From the NCBI GenBank assembly GCA_964371405.1, contig CAYJLV010000005.1, forward strand, positions 1 to 64,000: a stretch of 64,000 nucleotides of DNA. Reading direction: 5' to 3'. Positions 1-8,396 of the stretch are shown piece by piece. The stretch is from JAMHWF01 sp964371405. GTDB lineage: Bacteria > Pseudomonadota > Gammaproteobacteria > Burkholderiales > Burkholderiaceae_C. Every line of letters begins with the position of its first letter. Within the stretch, counting starts at the first letter, position 1. A program made the translations under genes and the position numbers. Under the pieces are notes generated by a model. That model worked only from the letters and a program-made list of their open reading frames with translations. It searched no databases and had not been told where the DNA came from.

Positions 1-455
1 TTCCCGAAGGGGTCGAAGATTGCCGCGACCTCCTCGTCGATCCCGGCCCAGTGGTGCCAGATGTTCGTCATGGGGAGCGCCACGTACTGGGCGAAGGCGC
101 CGTCGCGGCCGACGCCCAGGCCGATCGTCCGGGCGCAGAGGTGGCGACGGCCGGCCAGGCAGTGGCGGCAGCGGCCGCAGACCACGTGCCCCTCCCCCGA
201 GACGAGGTTGCCGGGCGCGAAGTCGGCCACGTTCGAGCCGACCTCCACGATCTCGCCCACGAACTCGTGGCCCACCACGAGCGGGGGCACGATCGTCTTC
301 GCCGCCCAGGGATCCCACGAGGCGATGTGGAGGTCCGTCCCGCAGATCCCCGTCTTGTGGACGCGGACGAGGACGTCGTTGATCCCGACCTGGGGCTCGG
401 GGACCTCCCGGAGCTCCAGCCCGGGTCCGGCGGCAGTCTTCACGAGGGCGAGCAT
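1..455 (-). CDS. tdh: L-threonine 3-dehydrogenase, N-terminal part (cut by window edge)
   Basis: Zinc-dependent medium-chain dehydrogenase that oxidises L-threonine to 2-amino-3-ketobutyrate in the cytoplasm. About 151 residues are visible. They contain GICGTD with the catalytic Cys, the GHEFVG zinc-ligand segment, the four-cysteine structural-zinc lobe (CGRCRHC then C after LAGRRHL), and IFDPFG just before the NAD-binding domain; all align with E. coli Tdh as I recall it. The ATG at 455 has AGGGGAGG upstream. Codon choice (many CTC, GGG, GTC) differs from every other gene in the window, which prefers CTG, GGC and GCG. This suggests foreign origin or a chimeric contig end. The C-terminal half lies outside the window. 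Confidence 0.85.
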   Translation of the reverse strand, partial: MLALVKTAAGPGLELREVPEPQVGINDVLVRVHKTGICGTDLHIASWDPWAAKTIVPPLVVGHEFVGEIVEVGSNVADFAPGNLVSGEGHVVCGRCRHCLAGRRHLCARTIGLGVGRDGAFAQYVALPMTNIWHHWAGIDEEVAAIFDPFG

Positions 456-565
456 TCGCCGCCTCCCCTGTGGGCGCACGTATGGCGACGCCGCCGCGCC
501 GCGGGCGACCCCGCGTCGGCGCGACGTCGGACGGTGTTCCGATTCTGCGCCGTCCGGCAACGTCG

Positions 566-1016
566 CGCGTCGGCGCCGGGCCCGCTCCCGCGCCCGACGG
601 ACCTGCGCCATCACGTGCTGCTGCACGGCTCGACCGGCGGTCGCGCGCATACCGCCGACTGGATGCTGTGGCTGCGCGCGATGCAGCTCGAGGATCTGCA
701 GCCCGCCGGCACGCTGCACTTCGAGCTCTACGACCAGATGATCCAGGCCGCCGTCGACGGCCACGGCGTGGTGCTCGGCCGCATGCCATTGGTCGCGCGG
801 CAGATCCAGGCGGGGCGGCTGGTTGCGCCGTTCAGCCGCCGGGTGGCGTCGCCGCTGGGCTACCACCTGCTGCGCAGCGCGACGGCGCCGCGCCGGCCCG
901 AGGTGCAGCAGTTCGCCGACTGGCTGCTCGAGGAGGCGCGCGCCGACGCGAAGGAGGCCGGCGCTACAGTACGCGGCCGGGGTTCAGCAGCCCGCGCGGG
1001 TCGAGCGCCTGCTTGA
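566..1016 (+). pseudogene. LysR-type regulator, C-terminal effector-domain fragment
   Basis: The reading frame encodes the second half of a GcvA-like LysR effector domain. PTDLRHHVLLH, then WMLWLRAM, then DGHGVVLGRMPLVA are characteristic segments of this family. No helix-turn-helix, and none of the first ~190 residues expected of a ~300-residue regulator, is present. The sequence upstream of about 566 belongs to the leader of the oppositely oriented tdh gene. The left boundary is my estimate of where LysR-like sequence starts. The frame runs past the usual end of such proteins and overlaps the 3' end of the convergent oxidase gene by about 50 bases. It is probably non-functional here, or an artefact of a contig join. 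Confidence 0.7.
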
Positions 1017-2373
1017 CGGCGCGCATCAGCCCGAGCGCGACGGCGGGCTTGCGGCGCGCCAGTTCGTCGCGCTTCAACGCGCCGATGCCGTGCTCGGCCG
1101 AGATCGAGCCGTCGCGCGCGACGACGGCGTCGTAGACGATGGCGTTGATCGCGCCCTCGTGCGCGCGCAGGAAGTCGGCCGCCGCGACGCCCTCGGGCGC
1201 CTGCACGTTGTAGTGCAGGTTGCCGTCGCCGAGGTGGCCGAAGTCGACCAGCCGCACGCCGGGGAACGCTGCCGCGAGCTGCGCGTCGGTGGCTGCGACG
1301 AAGTCGGGGATGCGCGACACCGGCAGCGCGATGTCGTGCTTGACGCTGGGCCCTTCCTCGACCTCCGCGAGCGGGATCGACCCGCGCAGATGCCACATCG
1401 CGCGCGACTGCTCGATGCTGCCCGCCACTGCTGCGTCGACGATCAGTTCGTTCTCGAGCGCCGCCTCCAGCAACCCCTCGAACACAGCGCGTGCATGGTC
1501 CTCGCCCTCGCTGTCGGAGACCTCGAGCAGCACGCTCCACGCCGCGCTCGCCGGCAGCGGCCGCGGCAGCTTCGGGAAGTGCTTGTGCACCAGCGACAGC
1601 GCCGACTCGCCCATCACCTCGAAGCCCGTCAGCGCGGCGCCGGCGCGCGCACGCGCCAGCTCGAGCAGACCCACGGCCGCCGGCAGCGTCGCGCAGCCGG
1701 CGAACGCCGTCGTCACGGCGGCGGGCTTGGGGTAGAGCTTCAGCGTCGCGCCCGTGATGACGCCCAGCGTGCCTTCGCTGCCGATGTAGAGATCGCGCAG
1801 GTCGTAGCCCGTGTTGTCCTTGCGCAGGCCGGCCAGGCCGTTCCACACCTCGCCCTCGGGCGTGACGACTTCGAGGCCGAGGCACAGCTCGCGCGCATTG
1901 CCGTAGCGCAGCACCTGCGTGCCGCCGGCGTTCGTCGCCAGGTTGCCGCCGATGGTGCAGCTGCCCTCGGCGCCGAGGCTGAGCGGAAACAGCAGCCCGG
2001 CGGCGTCGGCGGCCTCCTGCACCGCCTGTAGCACGCAGCCGGCGTCGACCGTCATCGTCAGGTTGGCGGCGTCGATGGCGCGCACGCGTGCCATGCGCGC
2101 CAGGCTCAGCAGCACCTGCGTGCCGCTCGCATCGGGCACCGACGCGCCGACGAGTCCCGTGTTGCCGCCTTGCGGCACGATCGAGGTGCCCGCCATCGTG
2201 CAGGCGCGCACGACGGCGGCGACCTCGGGCGTCGAGCCGGGCCGCACGACGGCGAGCGCCTTGCCGCGGTAGCGGCGGCGCCAGTCGAGTTCCCAGGCCG
2301 TCAGGTCGCCTTCGGTGAGCACGTTGACCGCGCCGACGGCGGCGCGCAGGGCATCGAGCAGGGCGGTCGTCAA
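964..2373 (-). CDS. FAD-binding oxidase/2-hydroxyacid dehydrogenase (GlcD/D-lactate dehydrogenase type)
   Basis: Protein of 469 residues of the vanillyl-alcohol-oxidase flavoprotein superfamily. An N-terminal FAD-binding type 4 domain (about 35-175) carries VRPGSTPEVAAVVR and PQGGNTGLVG. A C-terminal FAD-oxidase domain (about 225-465) ends with the typical GLLNPGRVL, and the family motif SAEHGIGALKR is near the end. Members oxidise D-lactate, glycolate or D-2-hydroxyglutarate; the substrate cannot be told from sequence. I chose a TTG start at 2373 because AAGGAG sits 8 bases upstream and the TTG overlaps the TGA of the preceding DUF2069 gene (TTGA). This implies translational coupling. The longer frame upstream is antisense noise. 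Confidence 0.88.
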   Translation of the reverse strand: MTTALLDALRAAVGAVNVLTEGDLTAWELDWRRRYRGKALAVVRPGSTPEVAAVVRACTMAGTSIVPQGGNTGLVGASVPDASGTQVLLSLARMARVRAIDAANLTMTVDAGCVLQAVQEAADAAGLLFPLSLGAEGSCTIGGNLATNAGGTQVLRYGNARELCLGLEVVTPEGEVWNGLAGLRKDNTGYDLRDLYIGSEGTLGVITGATLKLYPKPAAVTTAFAGCATLPAAVGLLELARARAGAALTGFEVMGESALSLVHKHFPKLPRPLPASAAWSVLLEVSDSEGEDHARAVFEGLLEAALENELIVDAAVAGSIEQSRAMWHLRGSIPLAEVEEGPSVKHDIALPVSRIPDFVAATDAQLAAAFPGVRLVDFGHLGDGNLHYNVQAPEGVAAADFLRAHEGAINAIVYDAVVARDGSISAEHGIGALKRDELARRKPAVALGLMRAVKQALDPRGLLNPGRVL

Positions 2374-2747
2374 GTCGCGGTCTCCTTCGCGGCATGCAGC
2401 CGCCAGCGCACATGGGCGGCGCAGGCGGCGAACACGATCAGGGCCAGCACGACCTGCAGCGCAGCAAGCTGTGCGCCGGGGCCGCGCTCGGCGGTCGCGC
2501 GCACCAAGCCCTCCGTCACGTAGAGCCAGACCAGCAGCGCGAGCCAGCGGTAGGTGTAGAGCCGCAGCCGCAGCAGGCCGGCCAGCGGCAAGGCCAGCGG
2601 CAGCACCTTCAGCGCCCACCATGAACCGCCCGGGCGCAGCGGCGCGAGGCGCAGCTCCCAGGCCAGGCCCAGCACGATCAGCGCAAGCACGCCGCCGACC
2701 GCGACGCGCCGCGTCCAGCCGATGCGCGGGGTGAGCGTCGCAGCCAT
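2370..2747 (-). CDS. DUF2069 family inner-membrane protein
   Basis: Small 125-residue protein with four predicted hydrophobic helices (around residues 15-30, 42-58, 65-85, 98-115), matching the size and pattern of the DUF2069 family common in beta- and gammaproteobacteria. YTYRWLALLVWLYVTEGLVR is the recognisable core. Function is unknown. Its stop overlaps the TTG start of the FAD oxidase, so the two are probably co-transcribed. It diverges from the YihY gene with only 12-18 bases between start codons, and I see no clear Shine-Dalgarno site before it. Confidence 0.8.
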   Translation of the reverse strand: MAATLTPRIGWTRRVAVGGVLALIVLGLAWELRLAPLRPGGSWWALKVLPLALPLAGLLRLRLYTYRWLALLVWLYVTEGLVRATAERGPGAQLAALQVVLALIVFAACAAHVRWRLHAAKETAT

Positions 2748-2765
2748 GCTGGCATCATAGTGACC

Positions 2766-3998
2766 ATGGTTCCCACGGCAGCGTCGAGGCAAAACTGGCG
2801 CGAGCAGCTCGCGACGTTGTGGCAGACGCTGCAGACCTGGCCCTGGCTCGACACGGTGCGCACGCTGCGCCAGCGTTTTCGCGAGGACCGCCTCGGCCTG
2901 ACGGCGGGCAGCCTGACCTTCACGACGACGATCGCGCTGGTGCCGCTGGTCACGGTGGCGCTGGCCGTGTTCGCCGCGTTTCCGATGTTCTCGACGTTCC
3001 AGCGCGCGATCGAATCCTGGTTCCTGCAGTCGCTGGTGCCCGATTCGATCGCCAGGCCGGTGCTGGGCGCGCTGACGCAGTTCGCCGCCAAGGCGAACCG
3101 GCTCGGCACAGTCGGCCTCGTCGCCCTGGTGCTGACTGCGATCGCGCTGATGCTGACGATCGACCGCGCGCTCAACAACATCTGGCGCGTGCGCCGCCCG
3201 CGGCCGATCGCGCAGCGCGTGCTCGTGTACTGGGCGGCGGCGACGCTCGGGCCGCTGCTGCTCGGCGCGAGCCTGACGCTCACGTCGTACTTCCTGTCGG
3301 CGTCGCGCGGCGTCGTCGGCGCGCTGCCCGGCGGCGTCGGCCTGCTGCTCAACGCGATCGAGTTCACGCTGTTCGCGCTCGGCGTCGCGGCGCTGTTCCG
3401 CTACGTCCCCAACACGCAGGTGCGCTGGCGCCACGCGCTGGCCGGCGGCATCTTCGTCGCCGTGGGCTTTGCCGTCGCGCAGCGGCTGCTCGCGCTCTAT
3501 CTCGCGCAGGTGCCGACCTTCGCCGTGGTCTACGGCGCCTTCGCCACGCTGCCGATCTTCCTGGTGTGGATCTATCTCGGCTGGGTCGTCGTGCTGCTCG
3601 GCGCCGTCATCGCGGCCTACGCGCCGAGCCTGCAGATGCGCGTCGCGCGCCGCGCCGACATTCCCGGTTACCGCTTCCTGCTCGCGGTGCAACTGCTGCG
3701 CGAACTCGAAGGCGCGCGCCGGCGCGGCGAACGCGGCTGCAGCCTCGAGACGCTGGCGCGCACGCTGCGCGCCGACCCGCTGCAGATCGAGCCGATCCTC
3801 GAAGCGCTGGCCGATCTCGACTGGGCCGGCCTGCTCGACGAGGCCGGCACGGCGCGCTTCGTGCTGCTGTGCGAGCCCGACGCGACGCCGGTCGAGCCGC
3901 TGCTCGCGCGCCTGCTGCTCGAACCCTCGCCGGCGCTGGCCGGCTTCCGGCGCGCGGCGCGTTTCGATGCGCTGCGCCTGAGCGACGTGCTCGCCTAG
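2766..3998 (+). CDS. YihY/BrkB family inner-membrane protein
   Basis: Integral membrane protein of about 410 residues. The family core starts at DRLGLTAGSLTFTTTIALVP (about residue 40) and has six transmembrane segments to about residue 290, including PIFLVWIYLGWVVVLLGA near the end. The soluble C-terminal ~110 residues look like a winged-helix-type extension, typical of betaproteobacterial members. The family was once mislabelled ribonuclease BN; its role in the envelope is not established. An ATG at 2766 is taken as start; a GTG at 2760 is equally in frame. Neither has a good ribosome-binding site, and the divergent DUF2069 start is only 18 bases away. Confidence 0.88.
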   Translation: MVPTAASRQNWREQLATLWQTLQTWPWLDTVRTLRQRFREDRLGLTAGSLTFTTTIALVPLVTVALAVFAAFPMFSTFQRAIESWFLQSLVPDSIARPVLGALTQFAAKANRLGTVGLVALVLTAIALMLTIDRALNNIWRVRRPRPIAQRVLVYWAAATLGPLLLGASLTLTSYFLSASRGVVGALPGGVGLLLNAIEFTLFALGVAALFRYVPNTQVRWRHALAGGIFVAVGFAVAQRLLALYLAQVPTFAVVYGAFATLPIFLVWIYLGWVVVLLGAVIAAYAPSLQMRVARRADIPGYRFLLAVQLLRELEGARRRGERGCSLETLARTLRADPLQIEPILEALADLDWAGLLDEAGTARFVLLCEPDATPVEPLLARLLLEPSPALAGFRRAARFDALRLSDVLA

Positions 3999-4016
3999 GG
4001 TTGCCCACCGGGGGTA

Positions 4017-4044
4017 TTGCGCCGTTGCCCGACTGTGCTATTTT
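4017..4044 (+). promoter_or_regulatory. possible sigma-70-type promoter for the CBS gene
   Basis: TTGCGC at 4017-4022 and TATTTT at 4039-4044 are separated by 16 bases. They lie in a locally AT-richer stretch between the end of yihY and the CBS-domain gene. The match is only moderate. Confidence 0.35.
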
Positions 4045-4075
4045 GGCCTTCATCGATTTTCGGGAGGGCAGCACC

Positions 4076-4540
4076 ATGAAGGTCAGCGACATCCTTCGAG
4101 TCAAGGGCGGCACCTTGTACTGCGTCGACCCGCAGACGCCGCTCGCCGACGCCGTCACAACGATGGTCGAGCGCGACATCGGTTCGCTCGTCGTCATGGC
4201 GCGCGGCGCGCTGGTCGGCATGCTGACCTTCCGCGAGGTGCTGGCGAGCATCGTCGCCAAGGGCGGCTCGGTCGATTCGGCGATCGTCGGCGACGTGATG
4301 GAAGCCGCTCCGCTGACCTGCGCGCCAGAGACCGACATCGACGAGGTGCGCCGCGTCCTGCTCGGTCGCCACGCGCGCTACATGCCGGTGCTCAACGGCA
4401 CCACGCTGATGGGTGTGATCTCGTTTCACGACGTCGCCAGGGCGGTCGTCGACAGCCAGGACTTCGAGAACCGCATGCTCAAGGCCTACATCCGCGACTG
4501 GCCGGTCGAGGAGGAAGTGCCTGCGCGCAAGTTCGGCTGA
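4076..4540 (+). CDS. CBS-domain pair protein
   Basis: Cytoplasmic protein of 154 residues made almost entirely of two tandem CBS motifs (about 10-65 and 75-135), which together form one Bateman module able to bind adenine nucleotides or similar ligands. Segments such as MVERDIGSLVVM and GRHARYMPVLNGTTLMGVIS are typical. No effector domain is fused, so it probably acts as a free-standing regulatory or energy-sensing module; its partner is unknown. The ATG has GGGAGGG about 8 bases upstream. A second free CBS protein is encoded at 31680-32123. Confidence 0.85.
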   Translation: MKVSDILRVKGGTLYCVDPQTPLADAVTTMVERDIGSLVVMARGALVGMLTFREVLASIVAKGGSVDSAIVGDVMEAAPLTCAPETDIDEVRRVLLGRHARYMPVLNGTTLMGVISFHDVARAVVDSQDFENRMLKAYIRDWPVEEEVPARKFG

Positions 4541-4575
4541 GGGCGAACGCCTAGAATCGACGCCATCCGCAGCCC

Positions 4576-4610
4576 CGCCGCCCCGGCTCGCGCCTCGGCG
4601 GCGTTTTCGT
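4576..4610 (+). terminator. intrinsic-terminator-like hairpin in the aroC leader
   Basis: CGCCGCC at 4576-4582 pairs with GGCGGCG at 4597-4603 around a 14-base loop and is followed by TTTTCGTTT. It sits between the CBS gene stop and the aroC start, only about 12 bases before the aroC ATG. A TAGAAT box at 4552-4557 lies upstream of the hairpin. Confidence 0.55.
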
Positions 4611-4621
4611 TTCGCTCCCTC

Positions 4622-5722
4622 ATGTCCGGCTCCACCTTCGGCACGCTGTTTCGCGTCACCAATTTCGGCGAGAGCCACGGCCCGGCGATCGGCTGCGTGA
4701 TCGACGGCTGCCCGCCCGGCATGGCGCTGGCCGAGGCCGACATCCAGCCCGAGCTCGATCGGCGCCGCCCGGGCACGAGCCGCCACGTCACGCAGCGCAA
4801 CGAGCCCGATGCGGTGGAGATCCTCTCGGGCGTCTGCGAGGGCCTCACGACGGGCACGCCGATCTGCCTCGTGATCCGCAACACCGACCAGCGCAGCAGG
4901 GACTACGGCAACCTGCTCGACACCTTCCGCCCCGGCCACGCCGACTACACCTACTGGCGCAAGTACGGCCTGCGCGACCCGCGCGGCGGCGGGCGCGCGT
5001 CGGCTCGGCTGACGGCGCCGATGGTCGGCGCCGGCGCGGTGGCCAGGAAGTGGCTCGCCGAACAGTACGGCACGCGATTCCGGGCGGCGATGACGTCCCT
5101 CGGCAGCATCGATATCCCGTTCGAGGGATGGGAGCATGTGCCGAACAATCCCTTCTTCGCCGCCAACGCATCGAAGATCGCCGAACTCGAGGCCGCGATG
5201 GACGCGCTGCGCAAGTCGGGCGACTCGGTCGGCGCGCGCCTGCGCGTCGAGGCGACGAACGTGCCGGTCGGCCTGGGCGCGCCGCTCTACGACAAGCTCG
5301 ACGCCGACATCGCCTGGGCGATGATGGGCATCAATGCCGTCAAGGGCGTCGAGATCGGCGCCGGCTTCGGCTGCGTCGCGCAGCGCGGCAGCGAACACGG
5401 CGACGAGCTGTCGCCCGAGGGCTTTCGCAGCAACAACGCCGGCGGCGTGCTCGGCGGCATCTCGACCGGGCAGGACATCGTCGTCGACATCGCCGTCAAG
5501 CCGACCAGCTCGATCCGCCTGCCGCGTGCGTCGATCGACCGCGCCAACCAGCCGACCACCGTCGCGACCCACGGCCGCCACGACCCCTGCGTCGGCATTC
5601 GCGCCGCGCCGATCGCCGAGGCCATGCTCGCGCTGGTGCTGATGGATCACGCGCTGCGCCACCGCGCGCAGTGCGGCGACGTGCGGCTGCCGGTGCCGCC
5701 GATTCCAGGCGCGGCAGGCTGA
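4622..5722 (+). CDS. aroC: Chorismate synthase
   Basis: Last step of the shikimate pathway: 5-enolpyruvylshikimate-3-phosphate to chorismate, dependent on reduced FMN, in the cytoplasm. The 366-residue length is normal. All three family signatures are visible: GESHGPAIGCVIDGCPPG near residue 15, the central FRPGHADYTYWRKYG with GGGRASAR at about 105-130, and RASIDRANQPTTV near the C terminus. The ATG at 4622 is the only sensible start, although no Shine-Dalgarno sequence precedes it; a terminator-like hairpin does. The MFS gene follows after 22 bases and may be co-transcribed. Confidence 0.97.
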   Translation: MSGSTFGTLFRVTNFGESHGPAIGCVIDGCPPGMALAEADIQPELDRRRPGTSRHVTQRNEPDAVEILSGVCEGLTTGTPICLVIRNTDQRSRDYGNLLDTFRPGHADYTYWRKYGLRDPRGGGRASARLTAPMVGAGAVARKWLAEQYGTRFRAAMTSLGSIDIPFEGWEHVPNNPFFAANASKIAELEAAMDALRKSGDSVGARLRVEATNVPVGLGAPLYDKLDADIAWAMMGINAVKGVEIGAGFGCVAQRGSEHGDELSPEGFRSNNAGGVLGGISTGQDIVVDIAVKPTSSIRLPRASIDRANQPTTVATHGRHDPCVGIRAAPIAEAMLALVLMDHALRHRAQCGDVRLPVPPIPGAAG

Positions 5723-5744
5723 GCCTGCGCGCCGTCGCGCCCGC

Positions 5745-6950
5745 GTGAGCACTCCCGCTGCCTCGGGCCGCGAACTGTGGCCGTTCGCCGCGCTGTCGGC
5801 GAGCTACTTCGCCTTCATCGGCTACCTCAACCCCTACCTGCCGCTGTGGCTGAAGGATCTCGGCTTCGGCACGCTGGCGATCGGCACGCTGGTCGCGCTC
5901 AACAGCGCGACGCGGCTGTTCGCGCCCTACGCCTGGGGCTGGCTTGCCGACCACACCGGCCAGCGCGAGCGGCTGACGCGCGTCGCGGCGAGTGCAGCGC
6001 TCATCGTGTCGCTCGCGCTGCTGGCGACGCCGCGCTGGATCGAGCCGAGCTTCGCCTACCTCGGCGTCGTGTTGTTCCTGCTGTTCACGCACAGCAGCGC
6101 CCTGATGCCGATGACGGAGGCGACGATCGCGCGCCTGGTCAGCGACGCGCGCGGCGTCGACGTGGGCCGCTACGGGCGGCTGCGCGCCTGGGGTTCGATC
6201 GGCTTCGTCGTCACCGTGTTCGCGGCCGGCTACGCTTTCGACGCGTTCGGCATCGGGCTGTTCGCCATCGGCGTGGTGCTGCTGCTGGCGCTGGTGACGG
6301 CCGCCTGCTGGCGGCTGCCGGCCGGGCGCGACGCCGCGCACGACGCGACGGCGCCGGTGCCGCCGCTGTGGCCCGTGCTCGCGCAACCGCCGGTGGCATG
6401 GTTCTTCGCGTCGCTGTTCTTCATGGTGCTCGGCCACATCGCGCTCTACACCTTCTTCTCGCTCTACCTCGACGCGCTCGGCCACGCGAAGCGTGTCGTC
6501 GGCGTGCTGTGGGCGCTGGCGGTGCTGGTCGAGATCGGCTGGCTGCTGGTGCAGGGCCGCTGGATGCATGCCGGCAACCTGCGGCACTGGCTCGTCGCCT
6601 GCTGCGCCGTCGCCGTGCTGCGCTTCGCCGGCACCGCGGCCTTCGGCACCAGCCTCGCCGCGCTCGTCGTGCTGCAGGCGCTGCACGCGCTGACCTTCGC
6701 CGCGCACCATTCGGTGTGCATCGCGCTGATCAGCGAGCGCTTCCCGGCACGGCTGCGCGCGCGCGGCCAGGCGCTGTTCGCCGTCATCGGCTACGGCTTT
6801 CCCGGCGTGATCGGCGGCGTGGCCGGCGGCGCGCTCAGCGAGCGCTACGGGCTCGGCTCGGTGTTCTGGGCGGCGAGCGCATCAGCCGTGCTCGCCACCG
6901 CCTGCGCGCTGCAATCGGCTCGGCTGCTGCCGCGTACCACCAAGTCGTAG
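5745..6950 (+). CDS. MFS transporter of the HcaT/LacY-like branch (MFS_1_like)
   Basis: Inner-membrane protein of 401 residues with about twelve hydrophobic helices. The N-terminal PYLPLWLKDLGFGTLAIGTL and RLFAPYAWGWLADHTG match the HcaT/3-phenylpropionate-permease-like group of proton symporters. The substrate is not predictable. The start is GTG at 5745; no strong ribosome-binding site is seen. It follows aroC closely in the same direction, so co-transcription is likely, but there is no obvious functional link to chorismate synthesis. Confidence 0.85.
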   Translation: MSTPAASGRELWPFAALSASYFAFIGYLNPYLPLWLKDLGFGTLAIGTLVALNSATRLFAPYAWGWLADHTGQRERLTRVAASAALIVSLALLATPRWIEPSFAYLGVVLFLLFTHSSALMPMTEATIARLVSDARGVDVGRYGRLRAWGSIGFVVTVFAAGYAFDAFGIGLFAIGVVLLLALVTAACWRLPAGRDAAHDATAPVPPLWPVLAQPPVAWFFASLFFMVLGHIALYTFFSLYLDALGHAKRVVGVLWALAVLVEIGWLLVQGRWMHAGNLRHWLVACCAVAVLRFAGTAAFGTSLAALVVLQALHALTFAAHHSVCIALISERFPARLRARGQALFAVIGYGFPGVIGGVAGGALSERYGLGSVFWAASASAVLATACALQSARLLPRTTKS

Positions 6951-7070
6951 CCGACGTCGACGCTGCGCTCGGCGTGCGGCCTTGCGAGACGACGCAGGCA
7001 CGCCAACGCAACGCATGCCGCCCCGTCGCCGGCCGCAACAGCCGCAACCAGCGCCACGCAGACAGCGCCG

Positions 7071-8396
7071 CTACAGCGTGAGCTGCAACCCCTCCACCAG
7101 CACCCCCGGCGTCGTGATCGACGCGAGGCGCCTTCGTTCGTAGGTCTCGCTGGCCGCGATCCGCTCGCGCTCGGCACCGAGTGCGACGAAGCCGGGGCCG
7201 AGCAGGCGCAGCAGCGAGTCGTCGAAGCGCATCGTCGCGAACGGCGCCACGATCTCGCCGCCGCGCACCACGAAGCAGGCGTAGCGCGTCATGCCCGTCA
7301 TGCGGCAGGCGCGCGGGTCGGAATAGTTCAGGTACCAGAGGTGACCGAGCATCAGGCCGTCGCCGAGCGCGGCGAGCGCGTCGCGCTGCGCGAGCGTGCC
7401 GGCGCCCAGCTCGAGCGACTCGGGCGCCTCGGCGGCTACGGCGCCGTGATTCGCGACGCCGAACTCGCGCGCCGATCGCGGCGAGGCCAGCGCGTCGGCG
7501 GCGCGGCCGTCGCGCACCAGCTCGACGCGCGCCGGCCGCGTGAAGCCTTCGCTGGTGAAGGCCGGCGCGATGCCGTCGGCCGTGGCCTCGGCGATCTGCA
7601 CGCGCGCATCGAAGGCGACATCGCCTTCGGCCAGCCGCGCCAGCGACGACGTTCCGGTGCGCCGCGCCTTCAGGCCGAAGCCGTTCCAGGCCAGCAGCGC
7701 GAGCAGTTCGCCGACCGCTGCCGGCGCGAGCCAGGCGCGGTACGCTCCCGGCGCGACGGATAGCGGCTCGCGTTCGAGCACATCGGCCTCGGCGCGCGCC
7801 CGCGCCATGCGCTCGGCGAAAGCGGCGTCGCTCCAGTGTGTGCCGGCATAGGTGGCCTTGGCCGCCTGCGCGCCGCGCATCAGGCACCAGTCGAAATGGA
7901 AGGTCTCGACGCGGTGCCAGTTGCGCTGGCCGCGGCTGTCGGCCCAGGCGCGCAGCACCGGGCCGCTGGCGAGGAAACCGACGAAGTCCTCGCCGCCTGC
8001 GTGTGCCGCGACGGCCTCGATCGCCTGCGCCGCGCCGGGCAGCGCGCCGCGTTCGTCGCGCGTGCTCGATGCGACGGTGTCGGGCAGCAGCAGGAACGGA
8101 TCTTCCGGCACGTCGTCGAGCGTCGCGAGCAGGCGCGCCCGCTCCGCGCGCAGCGCGGCGATGTCGGCGTCGGTGCGGCCGGCGAGCGCGAGCGTCGTCT
8201 CGGCGCGGCGTCCGCGCGCGGCGACGCCCAGCGTGACATGGCACTGGTCGACGTGCGTCGCCTGCCGCACCCGGGCGTGGTTGAAGCGCACGAAGTCCGA
8301 AGCCTCGGCCTGCAGCCAGAGCGAGACGACGGGCTCGCCGGCGCGCGGCGCGCACAGCGCGTCGGCGAGCGTATCGAAGCGCCCGCGCTCGACCAT
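7071..8396 (-). CDS. TldD/PmbA family protein lacking the metalloprotease motif (PmbA/TldE-like partner)
   Basis: Protein of 441 residues related to the TldE/PmbA half of the TldD-TldE heterodimer, a protease in which only TldD holds zinc. No HExxxH is found. The C-terminal part has family-typical LWYLNYSDPRACRMTGMTRY and GGEIVAPFATMRFDDSLLRL. Its ATG shares one base with the TGA of the upstream TldD-like gene (TGATG), so the two are translated together and probably form the complex. The pair differs from the classical TldD/PmbA pair and its substrate is unknown. Confidence 0.8.
   Translation of the reverse strand: MVERGRFDTLADALCAPRAGEPVVSLWLQAEASDFVRFNHARVRQATHVDQCHVTLGVAARGRRAETTLALAGRTDADIAALRAERARLLATLDDVPEDPFLLLPDTVASSTRDERGALPGAAQAIEAVAAHAGGEDFVGFLASGPVLRAWADSRGQRNWHRVETFHFDWCLMRGAQAAKATYAGTHWSDAAFAERMARARAEADVLEREPLSVAPGAYRAWLAPAAVGELLALLAWNGFGLKARRTGTSSLARLAEGDVAFDARVQIAEATADGIAPAFTSEGFTRPARVELVRDGRAADALASPRSAREFGVANHGAVAAEAPESLELGAGTLAQRDALAALGDGLMLGHLWYLNYSDPRACRMTGMTRYACFVVRGGEIVAPFATMRFDDSLLRLLGPGFVALGAERERIAASETYERRRLASITTPGVLVEGLQLTL

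Noticed and set aside
2678..3692. Overlapping minus-strand frames opposite yihY, considered as an extension of the DUF2069 gene
   Set aside because: The DUF2069 protein begins naturally at 2747; upstream residues are repetitive Arg/Gln/Glu noise opposite a clear membrane protein.
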